DNA of 64,000 nt from Xylaria sp. FL1777 (GCA_022578965.1 MU400590.1:62001-126000); one strand, 5' to 3'; numbered from the stretch's first letter, positions 25,647 to 37,823 are shown. Translations and numbers: made by a program. Notes: generated by a model not told the origin, from the letters alone.

Positions 25647-27138
25647 TCAAGGAAAAACCCTCTCGACAAACTCGAAGACGGAGGGATCTGTGTCATTAAC
25701 AGAGTATTGATTTATTTCATCTTGTGAAATCCCGTAGAATATGGCTTCTTCGCTCGTGGCTATTGCTGTGAAGTTTGGATTTGATGGGCCGCCGCGAAAG
25801 TCAACGCTTGGAATAGCCACAAAGTGCTGCCGATAATATGAACCCGTCACCGTCCCATTGGGTAGCAGAGCGAGGAAGACAATCGTTCTAAAATTGTCTA
25901 AGAGGGTGATCGCAAATTGTAGTCTTGGTGATGGCGCTGGAAGAGTGGCACCAGATAGAAGAACACCATCTGCGTTCGATCAGTTGCACGTTATAGATAT
26001 CTGGATGAAAGAAAGAATAAGATAGAGCAGACGAGATCGAATCGAATTAGTATGGACATGATGACGAGGAAACGCTCCGCATATTCCACTTACCTTGACT
26101 CCAAGAGGTCTTATAAGTTGACTTATACGCTTTTCCAGAGTCCGACGTCAAGAGACTTTCGCTCATCATGGTGAGTCGTGAGACCGAAGCGCTGTTGGGT
26201 TGTACCTCCGGCGTTAGAGCCAAGCTCGAACCCACGACGACACTATTGGAATTTATCGCCAGAGATGCTTTGCTGAAGTCGCTTCCATTGGCAACATTTA
26301 TGCCGGCATCCCCGGGCCGCTGGTACGCCAAAGCCCAATAACCCGCACAGGACCCCCAGCATCGGTTCCATGCAGCAGCAAGCTGTGACCCGGGGTACGT
26401 CTCAAGTATTGCATCATTCAACGTATTGACTATCCAATCTTCCGGCCCATCGACGAGATCGCCTACTTCAACACTAGCAATGGTGTTATCCGGCGCCATA
26501 TACCAGAGGTTAATTTGGTTCTGCGTACCATTGAAGTTCAAAGAGGCACTGGCAAGAGGTGTAGATGGGCCTAACGGGTTTATAGGATAGCGCGACATCC
26601 GAAAGATGTCAGTGAGGTTGTTCGTATTCCAGGTGCGGTTTTGAGCGTCCCACCTACGCGCAACAATAGCGCTGGAGATGTCCTGGAAGAAAACGAACCG
26701 GTGTGTATACCCATTTGGATCTGTCCAATTTGACGCCGAGAGCTTTGACGTTGGGAGGATATAAGAGTTCGTCGCATCTGTCAAATTGCCTCCATCTGTG
26801 AGGGGGTCTCCATTACTGCTCGGATCAGGTTCTGCGTTGTGATCATGTCGCATCGAGGAAGCTAGGCCGCCTGCTATGCCACCAGCGATTGCTCCAATCA
26901 CCAAAATTATGCCGGTAGCCAAGATCACGTAGAATGAACGGACAGGCAGACCATATATTTTCCGCGCGTCTTGCCGATGACTAGGCGGTGTTGGTAGGTC
27001 CGTTTTTGGCAGGTTTGTTTTTGGCAATCCAGTTTCCGAACTAATGGTTTGAATATTATAATTCTTGTACTCCATTGGCACAGCTTCTGGGAGAGCACTC
27101 CCAGGTGATACCACCTCCAGTCCACTATATGGCTCCAT
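25647..27138 (-). CDS. Type II membrane protein with fucose-lectin-like beta-propeller domain
   Basis: Exons 26094-27138 and 25647-25969 (intron 25970-26093, GTAAGT donor) encode 455 aa. A cytoplasmic tail of about 65 residues rich in Pro and Lys precedes one membrane segment, VRSFYVILATGIILVIGAIA (about 66-85), and there is no signal peptide, so it should be a signal-anchored type II protein. The outer part has repeated strand-like units with aromatic anchors (THRFVFFQDISSAIVARRWD, NQINLWYMAPDNTIASVEVG, GYWALAYQ, FRTIVFLALLPNGTVTGSYY) resembling the six-bladed fungal fucose-specific lectin (AAL/FleA) fold, and several N-glycosylation sites. The soluble lectins lack this anchor. Sugar-binding residues cannot be assigned with confidence, so binding is inferred. 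Splicing past 26094 is needed for the last two blades. Confidence 0.7.
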
Positions 27139-28368
27139 TCAGATCGCCACATAAGTAATCCCCTTTAGTCAAAATTCATATAGAACCAGACAGCAAGAAT
27201 GTGACATGGCGAGTGGTTATGCAGAGAGATTGTTGCTGGGGAAGTCTTGGTAGTTGTGAATTAAATCTTTGGGCACCATCCTGAGGATTCCCGCCCCCAA
27301 GATGTGGCTAATCCCCGGTGCCTACAGGTAAGAGATGAAACTCTTCCGGCTCCTACAGGGCGCGTACCACAGCTTCATCTGGAGTCGTCGAGTTTAGTAC
27401 TGCGTATCTGACTGGATACTACCTAATCGACATAGAGGAGCATCATCCTAGCTAACGTTGCACTTGTCTCACCTTGCCGTCATAATGTAATTTGACACAA
27501 ATGTTAAGCTATGGAAGGATCTTGCCTAGGGATCGTTTGCGTCAGTGATAATAATAATATAGCTGCTTTTGTTTGAAAAAAAAAATCATGTTAATATAAA
27601 CATAAGCATAGTTAAGTTAATACGCATAAAGAGATCTTTACTTTCGTAGCCCCCAAGCCCCCCGCCTCTTTTTTTTTTTTTTCTTTTTTTTAAAAAAGAC
27701 AGGAGAAAAAAAGACATTCAAAGTACCTACTGCTGGCGCGACTACCGCTGTAGCTAACCCACCACCAGTGGCTTACGGCCTCACCCCCGCCCCGCCCACG
27801 CTATAAGCCTTGCAAAAACCTACGCATACTACTACTGCCCAGGTGCATGATTCTAATATACAGACTGCTTTATCCTTTTTGTAGAGTGTGCTGCTTTGGC
27901 GAGATACGTCTTCTTTCATATACAAGATCACAAAATCCTTCGTGCTTATGCCAGTCAAACCTCTTGGCAAAACCCGTTGGTGAGTTATACAAGTAGTACC
28001 TCCTGCGTTTAACCGTAGAATGCCTCTATTAGGGTTATCTCCTGGTCGCATTCGCCGTCGCTCATAAGACCCTCGTACTTGTTACCCGTGCCGACTACCT
28101 TGTTACAACGAGCGTCGTATATGTTCTACTCCTCCAATGATACGGAATACCGCCTGTTGCCAACTGTTTCTAGCCGACTGATTTTAACAAATGGTTGCGC
28201 TTGGTTGATAGGTTGAGCAGCTGTTGACCAGGAACTAGGAAAACTTAATTTCTATATTCGACATCTTTGTTACAACCTCTGTTTCTCCCCCACACATTCA
28301 CCCAAATCTCGCAAATCCCTCCTCATGACGTCTCCTCGCTGTCTATTTCTCAAGATCGAGAATATGTA
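27139..28368. other. Intergenic region with homopolymer tracts
   Basis: Contains an A run near 27575-27585 and a T-rich tract at 27668-27691. The stretch 27700-28230 (minus) has short readable pieces but no motif I can name; it may be a relic. Confidence 0.4.
27668..27691 (+). repeat. Poly-T tract
   Basis: Nearly uninterrupted run of T with one C, followed by an A run. Confidence 0.85.
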
Positions 28369-29451
28369 TCAGATCTTTCCCGTTCGCCCCTCCTCCAGAG
28401 TCTTAAGAACATGATTCAAGTCCTTGGCACGGCTCCAAAGGTCACCCTTTTCTGCCTCCTTTCGCAACCATTGCTCAACACTTCGAATGCGCCCAGGGTG
28501 AATTCGATCCAAAAACTCGTAATCTCGAGTCAAAACCCCCTTATTTCCGCCTGAGTGTCTGAAAATTTCAAAGAATGCCGTAAAGTTCTGTCTCAATGTC
28601 ATCGTCGCCGGATCTGCCGGGTCTGCGTTGTACCCAGCTGGCAAGTCAACTCTGGGCCCAAAAATATTCTCAATATGCTTATGCAGATCAATGTCATCCC
28701 AACGCGCCGGGCGGCCTGTTATGGCCGTGAAAGCACGAGTAAATTCGGTGAAAGTGACATGGTCTAGCGCCACGGCAAGGTTCAACCCATCTGCCTCATC
28801 TGGGTGGTCAAAGAGGTACTTCACATAGAACCCACAGTCCTCCAGCGCTGTAAATGGGACGGCACCTCCTCCAAGAGGGATGTGCCAGACAGCCGTGTCG
28901 TTCTCTACTACCGGTGCAAAGGGTGTATGCTTGCCGAGGGTCATCTCGATATAAGGCCCGGTCGTAAACAGCGCCGAGCGCATTTTGACCAGGTTTCTGA
29001 ACTCTGGATCCTTGTTCTGAGCCAGAATGAAATCTCCAACTCGCCCTTTACCATCGTAGTGCCCTGTATGGAACTGCGGACGAAAGCCTGATTTCTTGTA
29101 CGAATAATCCAAATTGCCCAGGACGAAAAGTTGCACGCCCTCCTCAATGGCAAGTTCCCAGGCGCGGATTGTCCAGAAGATCTCAGACTTCTCTCCGCTG
29201 TTGAACCCGTCGATATTCACGAATGCGCCCCAAGCGCCACGAAATAAGGTACGGAGATCAGTTTCCGAGGCGAATGTGCCGATGACGGGTTCGACAGGTC
29301 CATATGATTGGAGTTCCTTGAAGCGCGCGTTCGATGGGTCTCGAGTGAGGGCTCGGACAGTGTAGAGTCCAGATGATACGAGACCCTTTATCACGGAATT
29401 TCCCTGAGCACCAGTTCCCCCTACCACAGATATCAGGCGAGGGGTAGCCAT
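28369..29451 (-). CDS. NmrA-like NAD(P)-binding protein
   Basis: A single-exon gene of 360 aa. The N-terminus has the atypical-SDR/NmrA Rossmann motif VVGGTGAQGNSVIKGL (GGTGAQG, residues 11-17), followed by LTRDPSNARFKEL, typical of NADP-discriminating NmrA-type proteins. The Tyr-x3-Lys pair of active SDRs is not evident at the usual place, in line with NmrA-like sensors or isoflavone-reductase-like enzymes rather than classical dehydrogenases. NmrA itself represses the GATA factor AreA in nitrogen metabolism; most paralogues of this length (many of them near secondary-metabolite genes) have no known substrate. No introns are needed. The start is the first ATG in frame (MATPRLISVV). Redox sensing or reduction remains open. 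Confidence 0.85.
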   Translation of the reverse strand: MATPRLISVVGGTGAQGNSVIKGLVSSGLYTVRALTRDPSNARFKELQSYGPVEPVIGTFASETDLRTLFRGAWGAFVNIDGFNSGEKSEIFWTIRAWELAIEEGVQLFVLGNLDYSYKKSGFRPQFHTGHYDGKGRVGDFILAQNKDPEFRNLVKMRSALFTTGPYIEMTLGKHTPFAPVVENDTAVWHIPLGGGAVPFTALEDCGFYVKYLFDHPDEADGLNLAVALDHVTFTEFTRAFTAITGRPARWDDIDLHKHIENIFGPRVDLPAGYNADPADPATMTLRQNFTAFFEIFRHSGGNKGVLTRDYEFLDRIHPGRIRSVEQWLRKEAEKGDLWSRAKDLNHVLKTLEEGRTGKI

Positions 29452-31438
29452 TACGGGAGCGATGGGGGACGGTTCGGTGGTTTAAATTGGGTGCGGATGC
29501 GGAACTTAGAAGAAGAGTAATGTCTGATGGGTTGGTATTTTGCTGTGACCCTTAGTCTGCTGTGCTAGTTTCCTATGTCTCTTCTGCTCCAAATTCTTTC
29601 CCAACCGGAGGGAGACGCACATTATATAGACGTGATCATTCTCGCCTTCACACACTACCATGACGAACAAGCTTAGCAAGCGAGCCAATATGATTAATAG
29701 ATTAACAGCCTCTTTTCTACTAGAAGCTGCTAGTATTTATCAATTGGGAGTTGTATGGCTATTTTTTAGCAGCGATCAGTAAACATAAAATACTCTGTGC
29801 ATCTGGGACTTAGGGGCGGAGGAAGGGAGGTTGTTGATCAGTAATCAGTGTTAGAGCTCTGAATTTATTAGCTTCGTACGCAACTGCCCCTCTGCCTTGC
29901 TCATCGAATGTATTTTATAGGTGTCAGTTTCTTATTTCATTCCCAGCTTCATTCACCTGATAATTGCACAGGTATAAGTCATAAAACCTTTAGCGTTGAT
30001 GTGAAAGACAATGATCTAGTCAGTCCATGATGCTTGACGTCTCATTTGATAGGGTTGTATTGATATTCACAATACGGCTGATTTACCTTTATGCTATGTT
30101 TATTAATCAGCAAATCAAGAGCCTACTATTTCGTCAGAGAAATACGAGCTGGTGTTTAGGCACAGAGTATGAAGAATTCATGCGCAACCTCCAAATCCAA
30201 GCGACGTCAAATACCACCTCTACATTTCACCGCCCGTCAGGCCCCATGCAAGCATCCAATGTACCAATCTAGAAGTGCAGTTCCCTCCCTCTTATTGATG
30301 AGATCCGTATGACAAGACCATTTTGGTGTTGAAGCTATTGCTCGAATCGCTTTTCATATCTTTGCCACCACTAGGACGGTAGGAAGAGTTGTAAGTGGAC
30401 ATACTAAGCCATGATTCCGTAGAGGTGTATAAAATGCGAAATAGGACTTATATGGTAGCGGAAGGTGGTACCAGAGTCAATGAATAATCACTTCGCCTCG
30501 TCAAGGGCGAATCTATCGTCCGCTGTGCGGAGTGATATGGTCGGTATAGTATGATGATTCGGAACAGGTAACTTAATGAGTTTAATCTTGCGACTACTTA
30601 GGTAGCTACTTAGTAGGTAACTAGTGACCGGTAATGTTAAATCGGAAGAATATCAGAACAAAAGTTTATTTCACATCCGTCGGGTTGTATCTTGTAAGGA
30701 CTGCTACGAGCTAGGGATATTACAGTAATTAAGAACCAAGAGTATCATTGACACCTTCCCCCTGACGTCGTAAACGATAAAGAGCCCTTTCTTCAGTCGT
30801 GATGAAACCTTTGCTTCCTCTCTCTCTGCGTCTGCGGCGCCGACTTAGATAGGGGCCTATGACGCCATCTGTACATTAAGAACAAGCTAGACGCGTGAAT
30901 GTGCCATGACCAAGTTCGTGCACTATGTAGTATCGATTATGTAAATGGCCATCGATCTATGGGATGATAACTGCAGTCCGGGATCATTTAAGTTCCCCGA
31001 GTTTTCAGTAAACCGGCATTCGATATCTGAGTCTATATATTTGTAAGGTGATCTGGTCACATATAGACCCCTAGAGTCCATATAGTGCGCTTGGTGTATA
31101 TATATATATGGGCCATTCCTACTAGCTGCCATTGGGAAGCCCTAGGGGCCAATTGACCAACCTACACACCTAATATGGCTACTGAGCCCTTTCAACCCAC
31201 CTGCTATGTGACTGCTAGGCCTATGCATTCACTCCGACCCCTTCTGATAATATTTGAGCAGGTTACAGACGAGAAGATAAGAAATTCTTGTAATTAGCAT
31301 TGTAAATCTGGGAGACATGGTCGCTGTTATAAGATAGTCTCGTGCTAGTGTTATTGCCTTTTAGTCCGTCACGCTATGCGTAAGTCCAAAAGGACGAGGA
31401 AGAAGATAGCGACATAAAAGCACACCCGTATAAGTGTG
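29452..31438. other. Gene-free stretch
   Basis: About 2 kb without a supportable gene; open frames are short and without motif. One TA microsatellite (TATATATATATATG) near 31098. Confidence 0.5.
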
Positions 31439-32592
31439 CTAATTAGCCAGTTCCCGAAATATCTCTTCCGCGACGCCATATCTCAAATCCAAGATTTTGT
31501 CATGGATTGTATTGGGGATAGTAACGCTGGTATAGTCAATGTCATGGCCACGCTGCTCCGATCTCCAACAGTCATCTAACCAAGCCGGAGCCATTGTGGT
31601 CCCAATTATGTGATCGGATTCTGCAAAGAAGACGTGGACCTTGAGGGGTGATACAGTGCTAGAATCAACGGCACATCGCTCCGTCTCGACCTGAGCCAAC
31701 AGAGGGACAAGCGTGTCATAGTCATTCCACGCGCCCCAACACCCCGGGTACTCGTCACGTTTTAATAACAAAAGGGCATCTTGGCTGATGCCCCGTACAT
31801 CCTCATTCGTGATTCGACGAAATATCTCAGACGCCAAGCTCTCCTCTAGGGCGACAGCTTCCGGGTCGGCACCTGAGGCTAGGGGGGTGGGTTCTTGACC
31901 TAGTGACGGCAGGAGCCCAGAAAAGAGGTTGCTAAAGTGAAGCGCCGAACCCATATTAGCAGCAACCTGAAGCAGCTTATCACAGCTGCCGACGAGGCCG
32001 TTGGGTAAGAACCCAGCGACCTTAAGGGTTGAGACACCAGAGTGGGAGGGGTGAACCCATGGAGTGCAGAGGGCGACATATGGGTGGGTTGGATGGAGTA
32101 GATGGCGTAGGCGAAAGAGCACATTCATGGCGTAGACGGCACCGGCGCTATAGCCGACGATGGAGATGTGCCGGATGCCAAGATGCTGCAACAAGGCTTC
32201 GACGATGTCGAGCCAGACGCGGACTCGATCGGCCGGTGGTACGTCGGTTGTGCCGCCAAAGCCAGGCCGGTCTGGACTGATAATGCGCACGCCGTGCTGG
32301 CGAGCAAGTTTGTCCTTGGTCGTGAGCACATAACGGCTAGAACGCTACTCAGCACATTGCGACAGCAGAGAGAACAGGAGGCGCTTGAAGAGGCTGGGAT
32401 GGCTGTCTTTTACCTTCCCACCAGCGGCCCACAGAAGAGCAGGACACGCTCAACATTGCGATGGCCGAAGTCTGCGTAGGTCACCTTGAACTCTGCAGGC
32501 CGGCTATCGGCGGGGGGTAGTGTGAATGTCTGGTGAAAACGCTCGTCGTCTAGATACTGGGACGCTGTAGCGTTTCCAGCACTGTTGCTCAT
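31439..32592 (-). CDS. Alpha/beta hydrolase
   Basis: Exons 32414-32592 and 31439-32336, with a 77 bp intron, encode 358 aa. The oxyanion-side strand VLLFCGPLVGSRY is created by the splice, followed by SPDRPGFGGT and the nucleophile elbow GYSAGA (Ser123). The acid is probably Asp301 (ESDHIIG) and the histidine His338 (NTIHDK), giving a full Ser-Asp-His triad. The fold covers esterases, epoxide hydrolases, thioesterases and lipases, and nothing here fixes the substrate. No signal peptide is seen, so it is probably cytosolic. I chose the ATG at 32592 (MSNSAGNATAS); an upstream in-frame ATG at 32682 would add 30 residues without motif. The promoter side holds a dense TACCTAGGTA block. Confidence 0.85.
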
Positions 32593-32698
32593 CGTGCTGA
32601 ATGGAGGCGGCCGCTGGTGTGACGATGGGTAAGTAGGTATCGTGTGACAATCGGTATGGTAGAGGATGGATGGAGGATCCATCTGGGTTATTGTGATT

Positions 32699-32900
32699 AG
32701 GTAGTATACATACCTACCTAGGTAGGTAGGTAGGTAGATACCTAGGTGCCTACGCAGTAAGTAGGTTAGTGGAGTGCGCTAAGTGTGGATCATATGATAC
32801 CTAGGTACCCTACCAGGTTACCAGGTACCTATGCACAGTCGGGTCAGGGCTGGGTTAGGTGAGTATGTGCCTAGGCAGAAGCCAAGATACATGTAGGTAC
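32699..32900. repeat. TACCTAGGTA-type block with GGTA tandem core
   Basis: A tandem GGTA core (about five units at 32720-32740) flanked by CCTAGGTACC, TACCAGGTACC and GTAGGTACCTA words. Its closeness to the hydrolase start (about 110 bases) puts it in promoter or 5' UTR space. Confidence 0.75.
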
Positions 32901-34421
32901 CTAAGCAGCAAACCATGGAACCCCTATATCCGGATCAACTTAACTGGAACATTGAACTAACCAATGACTCGACAGCCTTGATAGAGTAAGCAACAGTCGC
33001 ATATATATGAGAAGTTTTAAAGCATCGTGACATATACTTATCCACAACACCCAAGTATCATGCCCTAATAATATGTGTAATAACAAGAACGAGAGAGACA
33101 ATGCACATCACGGCCTGTCTAGGTACTGAGGAGGTAGGGAAATATACACTCCTCCCACTCCTTTGGCGAATTAACATGGGTCATATTTCCGACTGAGAAG
33201 TCATCCAAGTTAGGCTTCTGAATCATGAGTAGGAGTAGCTGGAGCTCTATTTAGGATGATGGCAAGTAGACCGCTAGAGTCTAATGGAATGATCGTGTTC
33301 ATCAATCTTGTCGATGTTGCTGTGACTAAGAACAACCATTAGCAACGTATCTTCGCTAAATAATGGGATGGAGAATATTGCCTTCACTTAGCATGAAGAA
33401 CTGCTAGAATATGATAGAGGCACCCGAAATTCTGATGAATGGGAGATGATCGAACTTGGTCTTTCAAGTACGCTTTATTGAGCAGTGCACTCCATTACGC
33501 CCAGGAAGACGGAAGAAAGTCTCCCAAGACCTACGTCAAGGTGTCTTGAAGGAAGATGGATTTAATTCCTAATAATTCCGAGTCAATCCATGCTTATGAA
33601 GACTCAGATAAGTATAAAGGCGGCTAGAAGAGTTGTTTCAAAAAGGATGACGTGAGCTTGAAGATCTTTAGCTCCTGTCTTGTATATTTAATTTAATCTT
33701 GAATGAAGAAAAATAAGAATTCACGAATATAGAGACTGATTTGGGCTTGTACATTACCCCCTTTAAATATAAAGATTATTTAGGATCAGTTATCTCTAAC
33801 ATATCTCCGTTTGACTTTAGTCATTTATCTCTTCCGACAGCAACGAAGGCGGGTTTTAGCATATTGATTATACTAAAAGCTCTACCCGTGAAGCGAAAAT
33901 GAATCTTAGGACCCCTTCTTTCTTGTTAGTGCTCATCTTGTACGCAGGACGCCAAGGCTATGCGGAGATGTTTGTAATTACGGCGTGAATAATCATCGCT
34001 TCTTTATCGCCTGTACTTTCCGCTTTCGATGCCAGAGATGATCACATTCGGGGTTTGATGCCACTCGGCCTTTTTGCAGGCGATAAAAACGGGAATAAAT
34101 CCTGAAACTTTTCTACCTATCTAATCACTGATTATTCAACGTCTTCGCCTGTAGGTAGTAGCAATGAAAAATGCCTCCACGGAATCGCCATTCTGTTAGT
34201 AAGACGGAAATATAATCTACATTTTTGATTTTAGTGTCAGTAAACATTGATTGCGACGAACAGCTTGAGAAGGTTATGCATACCGTTAATCAAATTGCTT
34301 ACTCAATTGTAATCATAACTCGTTGTTTGAAGTAGGATTCATGATTACATGGTGATAGTACACCGATAATATTTATTAGTAGAACGATGACATTCTTCCG
34401 GGATGGTGTGGTCTTCTTTAG

Positions 34422-34430
34422 TATATAAAG
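34422..34430 (+). promoter_or_regulatory. TATA-like box of the carbonic anhydrase gene
   Basis: TATATAAAG lies 145 bases upstream of the start codon at 34575. Confidence 0.4.
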
Positions 34431-34574
34431 ACTGTATTCGTAGAAACTTGTGGGGAGGATTGGAAGTTCTTCATAACCTAAATTCCACTACTGCACTCTA
34501 TTAAACCCTTCCAAATCCCCACAGTACGAAATACTCATCAGAAAATCATAGGGTAAACCATTTCCGTCCCAACA

Positions 34575-35499
34575 ATGGTATCGCTTGCCCAAGAGCTCCT
34601 TAAACGAAACGAGTAAGACATTAGTTGTGGTTAAACTTTGGATCTCTTCCTAAGCTAACATGTCCGACTACAGGGCTTATCTCGAGAAAGGCCACAAACC
34701 TATTCCACTCTTTACCGAGCTTGGGTTCACACTAAAGAAAATGATCTGTGAGTACTATCTGATCAGTATTTGAGTAGATGATATCCCGATCAGAGAATAA
34801 GTGACTTACTTACGGATAGTCTCATGCTTCGATGGGCGTGTTAAGCCTCAAGAGCTCCTAGGGCTTACAGATGCGGATGGTATGTCTAATGGTTGCCCAT
34901 GACAGGCCATGTCCCAGCATCGGTAGTATGTATTTGCTAATATCATATGATTAACAGGAGTCATCCTTGTACGAACTGCTTCGGGAACACCAGCAAGGAA
35001 CCTGAATGACATTGCTGCCATCGACAATCTAACTACCCTGACCGAACTAATCGTGATCAAGCACACTGGTATGAGACTCACGACTTCTTTATTTTATCTA
35101 TAGGATGGAATAGAGTACTGTTTACAAGCTGAAGGGCTGCTAACCAAGTTTAGATTGTGGCGCCACGTATATGACTGAAGACCAGATCCGCGCACATATC
35201 AGGACGCACAATGCGGATATCGATAATCAGGTGTTGAACAATTATACTATAGGAACCACGCATGAGTAAGTGCCGCCTTGTTTCCTGACCTTATCGATTC
35301 TTGTTGTCCTCGAGTGTATGTTTGCGTAGTTATTATATACGAGTCTAGACTCTAATCCTTAGGTGGTAGTATCGTCGAGAGAACTCGGAAAGACGTTCAG
35401 CTCATCAGGAATTCCCCTATCATCCGAAAAGAGTTGAGAGAGACGGCCAGTGGCCTGTTGTTTGATATTACGACCGGAAAACTTACTAAGATTGTGTAA
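34575..35499 (+). CDS. Beta-class carbonic anhydrase-like protein, six exons
   Basis: Exons 34575-34612, 34674-34747, 34820-34879, 34958-35068, 35154-35265 and 35370-35499 encode 174 aa; the five introns are 61-104 bp with standard borders. Beta-carbonic anhydrases interconvert CO2 and bicarbonate using zinc held by Cys, His and Cys. Here Cys40-Asp42-Arg44 (SCFDGRV) supplies the first ligand and the Asp-Arg pair, and His93 and Cys96 (KHTDCG) the others. LVRTASGTPARNLNDI, NLTTLTELIVIKHTDCG and the end NSPIIRKEL...ITTGKLTKIV all fit the small fungal form. The short exons hide it from simple ORF scans, and the last acceptor must be GGTGGTAG at 35369 because the nearer TAG breaks the frame. Activity is likely but inferred. 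Confidence 0.85.
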
Positions 35500-35760
35500 A
35501 TGGTCAGAATTCGGCAGAATGAATTACGGTAGAGAGAATTTTTAACAACCGTTACTATGGGATGGGGAGAGTTTGTGACACATTATACAACTTGAGAGAG
35601 CAATAAATTATCCTCTCATTATCGGACAGTGTTACGAATACTCATCATTTCAAGGTAATGACTAGGTTTAACAAGACATTATGATCTATGGATCTGTCAA
35701 TTTCATCTGAACTAACACACTACGACCACACCGTGGCAACGGTCTTGATTCTGGTTTCGT

Positions 35761-36881
35761 TCACAGGCTAACTACAAGCTTTGTGCCACTCACTTTCATG
35801 ACCCTGTCTAAATTGCCTTCAATAGACTGTAAACCCTTACCCACCACCTCCACTTTCACCGGCAGCTTATATTTTCCATCGTCTAGCAACTTGTGAAGGT
35901 ATTTCATGGCACTCGGGTCATAATTGATTATGTCTTGGCCACCGACCACTATGAGATTAAAGAGTAAGCAATGGCCCGTCGGATTATATTGGAGATACTC
36001 GGCTGGAGGAATGACCAGCCTGTCTCAGATTCCTTGCAACAAGTAGTCTCATCAGAGAACTTACAAGTTGTTTGGATGCCTGCAGGCAACTCGATACCAG
36101 GACGTGTAATTACTAGGGAGTACAGTCTCGGACCGTCACTCTTGATCGTTTCATAGACTGCGGGTGCCTCAGCACCTGCCCCAACTGCGTCAAGGACGGC
36201 GTCTACTCCAGAGCCCCCAGGGCTAGCGGCTTTCAAAGCAGTAGCATCCTCCTGAGCAGATCGTTCAAGGCATCTAGTCGCACCTAAGGATTTAAGATGG
36301 TCATGATGAGCCACTGAGCTGGTTGTGATAATGGTGGCAAAAGGAAGCGCGATGCGTAGAAGTTGAATAGCCGCAGATCCAATACTAGAACTGCCTCCGA
36401 GAACCAGAATCGACTGGAGGGGCGTTGTGCTGGTACTTGACTTAGAGAGACCAGGCAGAGTAACTTTCAAACCGACAGCCACCGCAGCTGCAGCAGTAAG
36501 ATAACCAATAGGTAGAGAGGCAGCCTCTTCAAAGCTGAAAGCTGCGGGCTTTCTGGCGACAGAAGCTTCTCGAGCAGTGAATACATCTTGAAATGCACCG
36601 TTGAACTGGCTTCTTTGAACCCAACACATGACTTCATCCCCCGGCTTGAAGGATGAGACAGCATCTCCTACCGACTCTACAACTCCAGCTCCTTCAATAC
36701 CGAGGACAGCAGGCCAAGCATTGACCAAAGCACCAAATCGGAGGTTTTTCCAATCGATTGGATTTAGTGACACAGCCCGAGGTCGAATACTGATCTCATC
36801 AGCGTTGGGTTTCGGAATGGGTGCTGTAACCTGTAGGAATGGTCCTCCTAGCTTGGAGGCTTGGAGCTGCTGAATAGACAT
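35761..36881 (-). CDS. Medium-chain dehydrogenase/reductase (quinone oxidoreductase/enoyl reductase-like)
   Basis: Exons 36065-36881 and 35761-35948 with a 116 bp intron give 334 aa. It belongs to the zinc-free MDR group: the GroES-like N-terminal half carries SLNPIDWKNLRFG, LGIEGAGVVESVG and FKPGDEVMCW, then SLPIGYLTAAAA, and the Rossmann part carries SILVLGGSSSIGSAAIQLLR and VDAVLDAVGAG. The C-terminus (KYKLPVKVEVVGKGLQSI) is typical of fungal enoyl-reductase-like MDRs, including stand-alone trans-acting enoyl reductases of polyketide clusters and toxD-like proteins. Catalytic zinc ligands are absent, as expected for NADPH-dependent quinone or enoyl reduction. It faces the carbonic anhydrase tail to tail, 261 bases apart. 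No polyketide synthase is in the window, so a cluster role is not supported. Confidence 0.87.
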
Positions 36882-37823
36882 GGTTATAGATGATTTTGGT
36901 GGACTGTAGTGGGTTGTCTGCGTATCACATATCAGCGATATAGTACTACAGTTTGGAGATGAAGTTGGGATATAAGTACTGTGAATCTCGCGCTCGTAAG
37001 TCGCGAACTGATAAAATAGCGTTGTCCTACTCGCAACAATGCACATTTGGCCGTTAACGGCATAATAAAGTTACCCAGGCGGGCCAGACGAATAGCAGGT
37101 AAAATCCAATTAAATCCGAGCCATCTTCGATCGCGATGGCGAGACCTCTCTTAGTAGGCTAGGTAGAGGCCGAGTGTGATGTTACTCGTCTTCGGGTATT
37201 CATGTACTAAGTATACCGTATCGGGGACAAGTATTAGACTAGGTAGGTAGGAAACGCCCGTATGATACCCGGGTACCCGATAAATCCAGCCAATCGGCTT
37301 CTATCCAATACATAAGCCTCACCTTATTTGGTAACCCACGTATAACCCCCGACCAATAGGAATTCGACTCTCACTACTAACTCGACAACACTATGCGTAC
37401 ACATCATGCGGTTCTAGCCTAAGTCTTGTCATTATGTGTTGCGGAATCCCAATGTGTACTCATTCGCCCTTTCACTATAGTGTAACTCCGTCCGTCATAA
37501 TTCATCAGCAATGAGACTTCGGAACCGCGACGACTCGCGAGTCCTTTTGGGTTCGATTAGATAAATAATTATTAATCGAGGTGAGCTTTACGGAGTTAGG
37601 ATCGGGCATAATGGCGAATGACTAGGGGACGTACGCATTGAAGGAAATCCTCTACTAAAGGGTAACAACCGCGCCAACAATAAGTTCAAAAGCCACTAGA
37701 GGAACTGTTATAAATCATTCTACCATTTTTTCTTCTCTTCAACTAACAGTAGACCTATGCTTATGAAATCTTTTGCGTCGATTATCAATCATTTTTAACG
37801 TAATATCACCTGAAGTACACATT
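36882..37823. other. Shared upstream region of two divergent genes
   Basis: A 942-base divergent promoter region between the MDR gene (minus) and the small conserved gene (plus). A palindromic CCGGGTACCCG-like word lies near 37268. No gene seen. Confidence 0.5.

Larger units (their letters stand above)
32593..34574. other. Intergenic region with palindromic repeat block
   Basis: About 2 kb. The left 300 bases are the TACCTAGGTA block upstream of the hydrolase; the rest holds no gene I can support, with the carbonic anhydrase promoter at the right end. Confidence 0.5.

Noticed and set aside
34575..36881. Reading the carbonic anhydrase, MDR and neighbouring genes as a biosynthetic cluster
   Set aside because: No PKS, NRPS or terpene synthase, regulator or transporter is present nearby; the gene mix is compatible with chance.
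37540..37570. GGTTCGATTAGA-like words resembling a tRNA T-arm
   Set aside because: No matching A-box or foldable acceptor and anticodon stems nearby. Similar words at 39893 and 43424 also failed, so no tRNA gene is called.
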